Shown one piece after another: positions 40,598 to 48,318 of a DNA stretch of 64,000 bases. Every line of letters starts with the position of its first letter. Positions within the stretch are counted from its first letter, which is position 1. The stretch is from an uncultured Collinsella sp. (lineage in GTDB: Bacteria > Actinomycetota > Coriobacteriia > Coriobacteriales > Coriobacteriaceae). Under the pieces are notes generated by a model that saw nothing but the letters and a program-made list of their open reading frames with translations, was not told the origin of the DNA and made no database searches. Both the position numbers and the translations under genes were made by a program. Where the stretch lies: assembly GCA_900556415.1 (NCBI GenBank), contig USOU01000001.1, forward strand, positions 114,558 to 178,557. The letters are read 5' to 3'.

Positions 40598-41599
40598 TTA
40601 CTTCGCAGCACCCGGGATGCCGTGGGAGGTTTTGGCGGTTTTGGCTCCGTTTACGATGGCGGTCTGTAGGGCCCTTACGGCGAGCATGCCCAACAGGTCT
40701 AAGGGTACGGCGGCGCTTGCCTGGGCTCCTAGCTTGCCGCTGGCGAGGGTGTAGATGGTGTCGCCGTCGTTGGTGGTGTGTGTGGGGCGGATGGCGTGCG
40801 CGTAGGCATCTGCTGCCATCTGGGAGACCTTGGTGGCCTGCGCTTTAGTGAGCTCCACATTGGTGACAATGCAGCTGATGGTGGTGTTGGTGCGGTCGAG
40901 CGGCATCTGCATAGATCCGGCGGCGGCAAAGGCGGCGAGCTCCATGTCGACAATCTGGTCGCTATCGGCTGCGGCGCGCATGCCGGCGACCCACTCGCCG
41001 GTGAAGGGGTTGACCACGTTGCCGCAGGCGTTGACCGAGACCACGGCGCCCACCTTGACGGGGCCGAGTGCCACGGCGGCAGCGCCAAGGCCGGCCTTCA
41101 TGCAGGTGGCGGGCCCCATGAGCTTTCCGACGGTGGCACCCGTGCCGGCACCCACGTTGCCCTGCTCGAGCGTGGTGGGGGTGTGGTCGAGCGCTTCGCG
41201 CACGGCGGCGATACCGGCCTCAATGTCGGGACGCACGGTGGGGTCGCCAAAGGCGAGGTCGAAGATGCAGCTGGAGCACACGATAGGCACCTGGGTGGGA
41301 CCGACGGGCAAGCCGATGCCGCGGCTCTCGAGCTCGCGGGCGACGCCGCTCGCGGCCTCCAGGCCAAAGGCCGATCCGCCCGAAAGGCAGACGGCGTGGA
41401 CCTTATCGACGGTGTTCTCGGGGCGCAGCAAATCGGTCTCGCGTGATGCCGGGGCACCGCCGCGAACGTCAACACCGCCGGTGGCGCCCTCGGGTGCCAC
41501 GATTACGGTGCAGCCGGTGCCGGCTTCCTCGTCCGTATAGTTACCAAAGCAAAAGCCATCGACATCGCAGACGTCAATGGCCTCAAGCAGTGTGTCCAT
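40598..41599 (-). CDS. P1 family (DmpA-like) peptidase
   Basis: A 333-aa Ntn-type aminopeptidase/esterase of the DmpA family. GTGCTVIVAPEGATGGVDVRGGAPASRETDLL and CLSGGSAFGLEAASGV are the N-terminal family blocks, then GNVGAGTGATVGK; DRTNTTISCIVTNV carries the Thr where autocleavage would create the catalytic residue, and RPTHTTNDGDTIYTLASGK is the C-terminal block. Precursor autoproteolysis into alpha and beta chains is known for the family. ATG follows AGGAGTAAAAC. Probably cytoplasmic; substrates (N-terminal amino acids or D-amino acid esters) unknown. Confidence 0.88.
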   Translation of the reverse strand: MDTLLEAIDVCDVDGFCFGNYTDEEAGTGCTVIVAPEGATGGVDVRGGAPASRETDLLRPENTVDKVHAVCLSGGSAFGLEAASGVARELESRGIGLPVGPTQVPIVCSSCIFDLAFGDPTVRPDIEAGIAAVREALDHTPTTLEQGNVGAGTGATVGKLMGPATCMKAGLGAAAVALGPVKVGAVVSVNACGNVVNPFTGEWVAGMRAAADSDQIVDMELAAFAAAGSMQMPLDRTNTTISCIVTNVELTKAQATKVSQMAADAYAHAIRPTHTTNDGDTIYTLASGKLGAQASAAVPLDLLGMLAVRALQTAIVNGAKTAKTSHGIPGAAK

Positions 41600-41700
41600 G
41601 TTTTACTCCTATCGGTTTTCCGCCGGGCCTTATGCCCGGTCGGGATCCGTACGGTACGCCAAAATTGTAGGCGCCGGGGGATACCCAGCGCCAGATGCAA

Positions 41701-42282
41701 TTACGATAGTTTTTGAATCGCACGCGCGACGCGAGCGATGGGCAGGCCCACCACGTTGTAAAAGTCGCCCGAAATATCGTGCACGAGCATACGCCCGCCG
41801 ACGCCTTGGATGCCGTAGGCGCCTGCCTTGTCCATGGGCTCGCCCGAGGCGACGTAGCGCTCAATCTGCTCGTCGGTGAGCTCATAGAACGTCACGTCGG
41901 TCACATCGACAAACGACAGGCTCTCGGCGGCGTGCGGGGTTGTGGCGTCTCCGGCTCTAACGATACAGACGCCGGTTGCGACCTGGTGCGTGCGACCCGA
42001 GAGTTCGTGGAGCATGGTGCGGGCTTCGTCCTCGTTTGCCGGCTTGCCCAAAAGCTTGCCATCGAAGGTGACGATGGTGTCGGCCGCGATGGTCAGCTCA
42101 TTGGGCTCGGCGTGCTCGGCGGCAACGGCGGCAGCCTTGGCGCGAGCTAAGCGCTCGACAAGCGTAAGCGGGGCCTCGTCATCAAAAGGAGTCTCGTCGA
42201 TGTCGGCGGGAATGACGCGGATGTCGTAGCCCGCTTCGCGCATCAACTCGATGCGGCGCGGTGATTGCGAAGCCAAAATCAT
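41701..42282 (-). CDS. maf: Maf family nucleotide pyrophosphatase
   Basis: A 193-aa Maf/HAM1-fold protein: MILASQSPRRIELM, DIDETPF, ERLARAKAAAV, IAADTIVTFDGKLLGKP, TGVCIV and the late AGAYGIQGVGG are all present. It hydrolyses non-canonical or TTP/UTP nucleotides. Its ATG overlaps the stop of the upstream DJ-1-like gene by 4 nt (ATGA), so the two are coupled. Confidence 0.93.
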   Translation of the reverse strand: MILASQSPRRIELMREAGYDIRVIPADIDETPFDDEAPLTLVERLARAKAAAVAAEHAEPNELTIAADTIVTFDGKLLGKPANEDEARTMLHELSGRTHQVATGVCIVRAGDATTPHAAESLSFVDVTDVTFYELTDEQIERYVASGEPMDKAGAYGIQGVGGRMLVHDISGDFYNVVGLPIARVARAIQKLS

Positions 42283-42821
42283 AGCTGAATGCCCTCGGCA
42301 ACCTTCTCGACAGCCTTGTCGCCGGCGAGCGTACGCAGCAGCTCAAGCGCAAAGGGGAGCGACTGGGCCATGCCGCTGGCGGTGATGATGTTGCCGTCGT
42401 GCGTAACCTTGTCGCCGGTATAGGCGCCCTCGGGGAAGCTCTTCTCAAAGCCGGGGAAGCACGTGGCGTGGCGTCCCTCGAGCAGGTCAAGCTCGCCCAG
42501 GATAAACGGGGCGGCGCAGATGGCGGCAACATGCTTGGTCGCGGCGAACTCGCAGACTACGTCGCAGACGCGCTGGTCGGCGCGCAGGTTGGTGGCGCCG
42601 GGCAGACCGCCGGGCAGTACGACGCAGTCATACTCGTCAAAGTTAATCTCGTCAAAGAGTGCGTCGCAGGTCACGGGAATCTGCAGCGAGCTTACGACCT
42701 CGCGCGTGGGCATGATCGAGACGAGCGTGGCGCGCACGCCGCCGCGACGCATGACATCGACCATGGTCAGACATTCAATCGTTTCAAAGCCATCGGCGGC
42801 AAGAACGGCAACGCTGGGCAT
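42279..42821 (-). CDS. DJ-1/PfpI family protein
   Basis: A 180-aa protein of the DJ-1/ThiJ fold. AVLAADGFETIE supplies the conserved Glu, VVLPGGLPGATNL the glycine loop, and AAICAAPFIL the nucleophile-elbow cysteine (about residue 104). This pattern matches YajL/DJ-1-type deglycase or chaperone relatives; the activity is debated for the family. The ATG at 42821 follows GAAAGGAACCC; the longer frame has no site. Coupled to maf by a 4-nt overlap. Confidence 0.88.
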   Translation of the reverse strand: MPSVAVLAADGFETIECLTMVDVMRRGGVRATLVSIMPTREVVSSLQIPVTCDALFDEINFDEYDCVVLPGGLPGATNLRADQRVCDVVCEFAATKHVAAICAAPFILGELDLLEGRHATCFPGFEKSFPEGAYTGDKVTHDGNIITASGMAQSLPFALELLRTLAGDKAVEKVAEGIQL

Positions 42822-43027
42822 AAGGGTTCCTTTCAAAAAGCGGCATACAATTAGCCGTCTTATACCCCGAAGACCCTCGCTTGCCACGCACTATTCCCCA
42901 ATGATTTTGATCCCCGTCCCAGAAAATCATGCAGGGTGGATGGGTGTTGCGCACTAGGAGGGGCTTGCGGTGCGGAGATAAAATCTCAGCATCCGTCATT
43001 TTTCATTGAATGAGGAGCTGATGTGCG

Positions 43028-43324
43028 ATGGGCCTTAGGGTATTCGATCTTCTCGTTTTGCTAGTTGTGTTTGGTGGTGTCGCGGCTGTCGCCTTTGCTG
43101 TTATCTTGAACAAGGAATCATCGAACAGGCCTCAGCCTCCGCAGTCCAATCCATACCAGCAAATGCCGCCGACGCAGCAGATTTCGCAGGTACAGCAGGC
43201 GTCGACCGCGATCGATGATGCTCAGCCAGTTGAACCCACTCATTTTTGCGCTCAGTGCGGCTCAAAGTTGGAGACAAATGTCTCCTTCTGCCAAAACTGC
43301 GGCGCGCCAGTCAACCATCAGTGA
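43028..43324 (+). CDS. Small membrane protein with C-terminal zinc ribbon
   Basis: A 98-aa protein with one N-terminal transmembrane helix (about residues 5-28), a Gln/Pro-rich linker and a C-terminal zinc ribbon CAQCGSKL...FCQNCGAPV (two CxxC pairs). Start ATG follows GAGGAGC. The same zinc ribbon type closes the much larger gene that follows 187 nt downstream. Function unknown. Confidence 0.75.
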   Translation: MGLRVFDLLVLLVVFGGVAAVAFAVILNKESSNRPQPPQSNPYQQMPPTQQISQVQQASTAIDDAQPVEPTHFCAQCGSKLETNVSFCQNCGAPVNHQ

Positions 43325-43332
43325 TTCTTCTA

Positions 43333-43392
43333 GGACGGGGATTAAATAATCATTCGGTACATTCGGTACACAATGATGTTTAATCCCGTCCC
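43333..43392. terminator. Hairpin after the small zinc-ribbon gene
   Basis: GGACGGGGATTAA and TTTAATCCCGTCC pair, extended by AATCATT/AATGATG; the loop contains a 9-bp tandem repeat (CATTCGGTA twice). ATTTTC follows on the plus strand. The 120 nt beyond it to the next gene show nothing further. Confidence 0.6.
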
Positions 43393-43511
43393 ATTTTCAT
43401 CATTCGCCACCGACTTTTTTGCTCGCTGGGAATTGTTGCGCAACACATTTTGATTTCTAGGGCTTAGCGTAGCTTCAAGTAATACCCACCTTTCGACCGA
43501 AAGGGGCAATC

Positions 43512-45147
43512 ATGCCAAGAACGAGAAAAATGAAATGGGGGGGGGCTTCTAATAGCCGGCCTGGCGCTGGCCGCTAGCCTTATTGTCGCGCCGCTGGACG
43601 CCTATGCCGCCGACGTCCCCACGCCCGAGCTCAAGGACAGTTTCGTGGTGTCGGGCGAATTGTTTGACAGGTCTTTGTCGGGAAAATACCTGATTCTAAA
43701 GCAGGGCTACTCTGGGGATGGTACCCAGCTGCTAGTGGTGAATGCGGATGATGGATCGCAAATACAAGCCTCAACCTTTATTGATGACTATGATTGCCGA
43801 GGCGGTGACTACCGAGGAGCCTATTGTTTTTCTAATAAAGAGGACTTCTTTTATTCATATGATCCAGAGCAGTCAGAAATCATTGGCTATCCGTTAGGGG
43901 ATAAAGGCGAATTGGAGTCTACTCCCGTAGATCCTTCCGCTGTTGAAAGGAATCTTTGGCAGCTTGGCTTGTCTGATGACGGCAACACTTTTTTCTTGAC
44001 CTCTTCTGATACCCTGTCTGTTAGATTCAGTAAGATTGATCGCAAGACGGGAAAGGTTCTCTCAGTCTATTCGGCTCCGTTTTTCGAGGACAATAGTTGC
44101 GCGGGCTCTTCGGCATGGACGTCTTTAGACGGTAAATATGGTTATGTGAATTATCCAGCTGGCGACAAGCTGACAACAATTAACTTGGATTCTGAGACCA
44201 TCGATAATGAGATCAACACGCGGGTCCTCAAGCTATCTTCATTCGGTTCTCCGGTGCGTGTGATGGCGGATGGAACCTTGTTTTCAAGCGGTGTATTTGT
44301 TTCGAATAAAGGCGAAGTTGCAGCCACCAATGAGCGAAAAGAAATTTCGGAGCACTCATACAACGCAGATGGATCATTGACGGGTATGCTGTCCAGCCAG
44401 CTTGACGGGGGAGGCTCTTCGAGCTCGGAGCGCGTCAGCGAGTGTTCTCTTTCGGTTGTCGACTCCGTTACAGGTAAAACAAAATGGAAATCCTCATTTA
44501 GCACGAAGAATTATTCTGACCAGACGCGCATTTCGTCTCTGTCAAGTGATGGAGCGCTTGCTTTAACATACGCCGTGGATGACGATGGATCCGGTTCACT
44601 CTATCTGGTTGATACCAAGACTGGATCGTCCTCTCAAATATCCGTAAAAAGCGGTTTTGATTATGACGTATTTGGGTTTGGCGACTCATGGAGTGCATAT
44701 TTGGGCCCCGCGTATTTCTCGCAAGATAATTCAAAGGTTTACGTTGTGCGAGATCTTGATGACGATAGCGCATCAATTGATGTTTACGAGATCGGTGCCT
44801 CGGGAGGCCTGCTGTCTCCTGCGGCCCAGCACGATGGCGACTCATCCTCGTTCAACCCAATTATCATTGTCGTTGTAGTTGCGATTCTTCTTGCTGCGGG
44901 CGTTGGCGGCTTCGTTGTCATTCGCATGCGCAAGCACTCTAAGGGGTGTGCGGCAACCGCGAATGGCACTATCCCCGCTGCGCCTCAGCAGACGATGCCA
45001 CAGAATTTCGTCGGACAGCAGGCTCAGGCCCAGCCGCAGCAGACTCCTGCGTCCTCGGATGCGCCGCGATTCTGTAGCTCGTGCGGAAGCCCGCTTACGC
45101 CCGATTCTCAGTTCTGCCCACATTGCGGCGCACCGGTAAAGCACTAA
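43512..45147 (+). pseudogene. Secreted/membrane propeller-like protein with zinc ribbon, frameshifted at a 9-G tract
   Basis: ATG at 43512 follows GAAAGGGG. The frame reads MPRTRKMKWGG and then hits a stop (TAA 43551) because of nine Gs at 43537-43545; with eight Gs it would continue LLIAGLALAASLIV...AYAAD, a full signal peptide, into the 500-codon frame ending at 45147 (544 aa total). The body (about 30-420) is Ser/Asp-rich with repeats of the type DGNTFFLTSSD, TSLDGKYGYVN and SLSSDGALALTY, as in beta-propellers. A transmembrane helix (about residues 455-478) and a C-terminal zinc ribbon CSSCGSPL...FCPHCGAPV follow. It may be phase-variable, a true pseudogene, or a sequencing error; a GTG at 43645 could give a leaderless-secretion fragment. 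Confidence 0.7.
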
Positions 45148-45151
45148 GCGC

Positions 45152-46855
45152 ATGCCGGTGGAGCGATTAAAACAGAATCGCGACATGTTGATGGTCGCGG
45201 GCATCTTGGCGGTGCTCGCGACCATTGCGGATATGTTTCGCGATACCGTGGGATTCTCTTGCAACCCTATCTACTTGGTCCATGTCTTGGGACACATGGC
45301 CTTTTTCTGCACAGCGTTTAAGCTTGGCGACTATCTGATCGATCGGTTCCTGGTGGGACGCGAAGGTGCTGTTGACGTTCCTTGGCACAACCATGCTGGA
45401 TGGTTTGACAACTTGTGCGACATGGCGTTCTCTGGCATCCCGCAGACGTACGCATTCGGCGGCATCATAAAACTGGGCGCAATCATCTACGCCTGTTGGG
45501 CCCCGCTGCTGGTCCTGCTGTTCCCGGGCGTGATCTGGTGGGATACTCGCCAGCAGCTCTTACAGTACAACGGACTGCCCAACGCGTTGTCGGAGGGCGT
45601 TATCACCGACCATCATCCTGTACTCGATACCTGTCTGTACGGATGGTTTACCGATCTGGGTCGTGCGCTGGGGAGTGTCGACGCCGGGGTGTACGCCTTC
45701 TGCCTGGTGCAGGCATTTCTGGCGGCGTGTGCCCTGGCGTGCAGCCTTGTTTTGGTACGCCGCATGGGCGGCGGACGTGGCGTTTGCTTGGTACTGCTGG
45801 CGTTTCTGTGCCTGTATTGGCACTTTCCCATTTATGCCTCGGCCATGGCGAAGGACGCCACCTTCCTGCCGTTTTTCCTACTGTTCTCGGTTGCCTCCAT
45901 TGAGGTCATGCGTTCGAGGGGGCAACTCCTGAGGGCACCCGGTTTCCTTGCTGTATACGTTGCGCTTCTGCTTCTGGTTTCGCTGACGCGTAAGACCGGC
46001 CTGATTTTCGTGCTGATTGTCCTGGTTGTCGTGCTCTTCAAGGTAACGGGTCGGCGCGGGCGAGTTGTCGTTGCGGCAATGGCGGTCGGCGCTTCTCTGT
46101 TTATGACGGCCCTTATGCCCAGGGCCGTACTTCCCGCATTGGGGTGCGAGCCGGGTGGCAAGCAGGAGGTCTACGGTCTCATGTTTCAGCAGTCTGCGTT
46201 GCTGATGCGTGACCACGGGGACGAGCTTGCGGAATGGCAGCGTCAAGAGATCGAGCGCGCCATCGGGGAGGATGGTAAGAACAACTACACGTGGTTTTTA
46301 ACCGACTCCGTTAAAGACCCCACGTTTGGTAAGGCCGACGAGCTCGATTTTGCAGCCTATTTTGGCGCGTGGGTAGCGGGGCTCCTGCAGCATCCGCTTT
46401 GTTATCTCGAGGCGTATCTGGGAGTGCAGATTGGCTGGTATGCCATGCCGGCGGCGGGAAGCGAGGCCTTGTCGCCCTATGTGACTCCTGTCGACGGGCA
46501 CAACGTGAGCCATGTGTTTCCCCGCTCGCGGGACCTGGGATTGAGCTGGTCCGATGCGACCTTGGGCCGCAGTGTCGAGTCGCTCGTCGCATGGTTTCAG
46601 TCGACGCCGGTCGGCATGTTTGTCGGCGCCAAGGCGCTTTGGTCGACCTGGGGTATGGCGTTTCTACTGCTGGAGATAAAACGTCGTACGCCCCAGAAAC
46701 TCTATCTGATGGCGCCACTCGTTGCGGTAAACCTCGTCCTTTGGATTTCGCCGACGTCGTACACGACCGAGTCGATGCGCTGCCTGCTGCCGTTGCTGTT
46801 CTGGCTGCCAGTAAGCACAGCGATGGCTTTTGCCAGCGTTGCATCGACCGAATAA
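45152..46855 (+). CDS. Large polytopic membrane protein (DUF6020-like)
   Basis: A 567-aa membrane protein with about ten to twelve hydrophobic segments. Between helices are PGVIWWDTRQQLLQYNG and VITDHHPVLDTCLYGW, an aspartate/histidine-containing loop placed like the catalytic loop of membrane glycosyltransferases (GT-C), and SMAKDATFLPFFLL; a large extracytoplasmic loop lies at about residues 330-470. This resembles DUF6020 proteins of Gram-positive gut bacteria. The ATG lies 4 nt after the previous stop and no clear ribosome site is visible. Function unknown; a glycan-related role is a guess. Confidence 0.65.
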   Translation: MPVERLKQNRDMLMVAGILAVLATIADMFRDTVGFSCNPIYLVHVLGHMAFFCTAFKLGDYLIDRFLVGREGAVDVPWHNHAGWFDNLCDMAFSGIPQTYAFGGIIKLGAIIYACWAPLLVLLFPGVIWWDTRQQLLQYNGLPNALSEGVITDHHPVLDTCLYGWFTDLGRALGSVDAGVYAFCLVQAFLAACALACSLVLVRRMGGGRGVCLVLLAFLCLYWHFPIYASAMAKDATFLPFFLLFSVASIEVMRSRGQLLRAPGFLAVYVALLLLVSLTRKTGLIFVLIVLVVVLFKVTGRRGRVVVAAMAVGASLFMTALMPRAVLPALGCEPGGKQEVYGLMFQQSALLMRDHGDELAEWQRQEIERAIGEDGKNNYTWFLTDSVKDPTFGKADELDFAAYFGAWVAGLLQHPLCYLEAYLGVQIGWYAMPAAGSEALSPYVTPVDGHNVSHVFPRSRDLGLSWSDATLGRSVESLVAWFQSTPVGMFVGAKALWSTWGMAFLLLEIKRRTPQKLYLMAPLVAVNLVLWISPTSYTTESMRCLLPLLFWLPVSTAMAFASVASTE

Positions 46856-46891
46856 AGCGGGCTCGCGTGCAGTTACGCACGCGAGCCCGCT
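46856..46891. terminator. Bidirectional terminator
   Basis: AGCGGGCTCGCGTGC and GCACGCGAGCCCGCT pair perfectly around 6 nt between convergent genes. Confidence 0.85.
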
Positions 46892-46903
46892 CTCATCATG
46901 CGG

Positions 46904-48217
46904 TTAGTTGCGCTTGAGGTGGACGACGGTTTCGCAGTGGAAGGTTTGCGGGAATAGATCGACCGGCGTGATCTTGACGGGGGAGAAGGTGCCCTCCTCG
47001 ACAAAGCGTTTGAGGTCGCGGGCCAGAGTTGCCGGGTCGCAGCTCACGTAGGCGACATCGCGCGCACTCGTACTGGCGATGAGGCCGATGGCCTCGGGCG
47101 CCAGGCCTGCGCGCGGCGGATCGACCACCAGGACATCGGCATCCTGGTCGGGGAATTCGCGCACGGCATCGCCGCCGATGACGTCGACGTTATCGAGCTT
47201 GTTGATATCCAGGTTGCGACGCAGGTCGCGAACGGCCGGGCCGTAGGCCTCGACGGCGGCGACGTAATCGCAGCGGCGGGCGAGCGGCAGGGTAAAGGTG
47301 CCGGCGCCGCAGTACAGATCCACGGCAAGCTCGTCTTCCTGCGGATCGAGTGCGTCCATAACGAGCTCGATCAAAATTTCGGCTCCCTTGGTGTTGACCT
47401 GGAAAAACGACGGGGCGGACAGGCGCATCTGGCCTTCGGTGATATTCTCGGTCCACGAACCCTCGCCGGCGAGCATCTCGACTTTGGAGACGCGGCGGGC
47501 TTTCTTCTCGCCCTTGCTCATCACACGCACGATGCTCGTGGGATGAGCGGCGTCTGCCAGAACGCGGGAGACCTGCGAGCGCGGGAAGGAGCCCGTGGGC
47601 GTCCAGAGTGCGACCTCGAGCGCCTTGGTGCGGCGCGAGGCGCGAATGCCCACGCGCTCCAGGCCCAGGTCGTGGCTGCCACTCAGATAGTTGAGCGCGC
47701 CGACGACCGATTTGAGCGCCTTCGGGAAGCGTTTATCGAACAGCGGACACGCATCGACGGTCACAATCCTGCTGGGGTCGACACCGTGCATGCCAAGACG
47801 AACACGACCGTTGACGACGGTGGGCTCCAGCTCGATCTTGTTGCGGTAGCCCCAGTCGTCCTTGGTATGGCGGATGGGCTGCACCAGCTCATCGACCTGC
47901 TCAGGAGCAAACTTGCCGATGCGTTCGAGCGTGGAGCGCAGGTTTTGCTCCTTGGCGGCGAGCTGTGCCGTGCGTGAGAGATTGCCCCACGAGCAGCCGC
48001 CGCAGATGCCCACGAAGGGGCAGGGAGGCTGAATGCGATCGGGGCTTGGCTCCAGAATCTCGGTGGTGCGGGCGCGCATGAACGACTTACCGTCCTGCAC
48101 GACCTCGGCCTCGACGGTGTCGCCTGCCACGGCGCCCTGCACAAAGACGGCCTTGCCGTTGTCGGCGTGCGCCAGTCCGTCGGCGCCGTAGGTCATCGAT
48201 TCTATGGTGAGCTTCAT
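46904..48217 (-). CDS. 23S rRNA/tRNA (uracil-5-)-methyltransferase, RlmD/TrmA family
   Basis: A 437-aa SAM-dependent RNA methyltransferase. Residues 1-58 are a TRAM domain (LTIESMTYGADGLAHADNGKAVFVQGAVAGD), then CPFVGICGGCSWGN with the cysteines of the 4Fe-4S cluster, the SAM site VDLYCGAGTFTLPLA, VVDPPRAGL, and VSCDPATLARDL containing the catalytic cysteine. It methylates C5 of a specific uridine; 23S rRNA is the usual target, but RlmD, RlmC-like and TrmA-like members cannot be told apart here. ATG at 48217 (MKLTIE) was chosen for the TRAM alignment; AGGAAT lies just before it. Confidence 0.88.
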   Translation of the reverse strand: MKLTIESMTYGADGLAHADNGKAVFVQGAVAGDTVEAEVVQDGKSFMRARTTEILEPSPDRIQPPCPFVGICGGCSWGNLSRTAQLAAKEQNLRSTLERIGKFAPEQVDELVQPIRHTKDDWGYRNKIELEPTVVNGRVRLGMHGVDPSRIVTVDACPLFDKRFPKALKSVVGALNYLSGSHDLGLERVGIRASRRTKALEVALWTPTGSFPRSQVSRVLADAAHPTSIVRVMSKGEKKARRVSKVEMLAGEGSWTENITEGQMRLSAPSFFQVNTKGAEILIELVMDALDPQEDELAVDLYCGAGTFTLPLARRCDYVAAVEAYGPAVRDLRRNLDINKLDNVDVIGGDAVREFPDQDADVLVVDPPRAGLAPEAIGLIASTSARDVAYVSCDPATLARDLKRFVEEGTFSPVKITPVDLFPQTFHCETVVHLKRN

Positions 48218-48261
48218 ATTCCTGCCTGTCATTCGCGGTTTTGTCCGCAACCATGGTAGCA

Positions 48262-48308
48262 GGGAAAAGCGCCCCGTATCTGGGGCATTCCTCAAATATG
48301 GGGCGCTT
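48262..48308 (-). terminator. Terminator of the polyphosphate kinase gene
   Basis: AAGCGCCCCATAT and ATACGGGGCGCTT pair on the minus strand and are followed by TTCCC. Confidence 0.75.
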
Positions 48309-48318
48309 CTACAAACGT

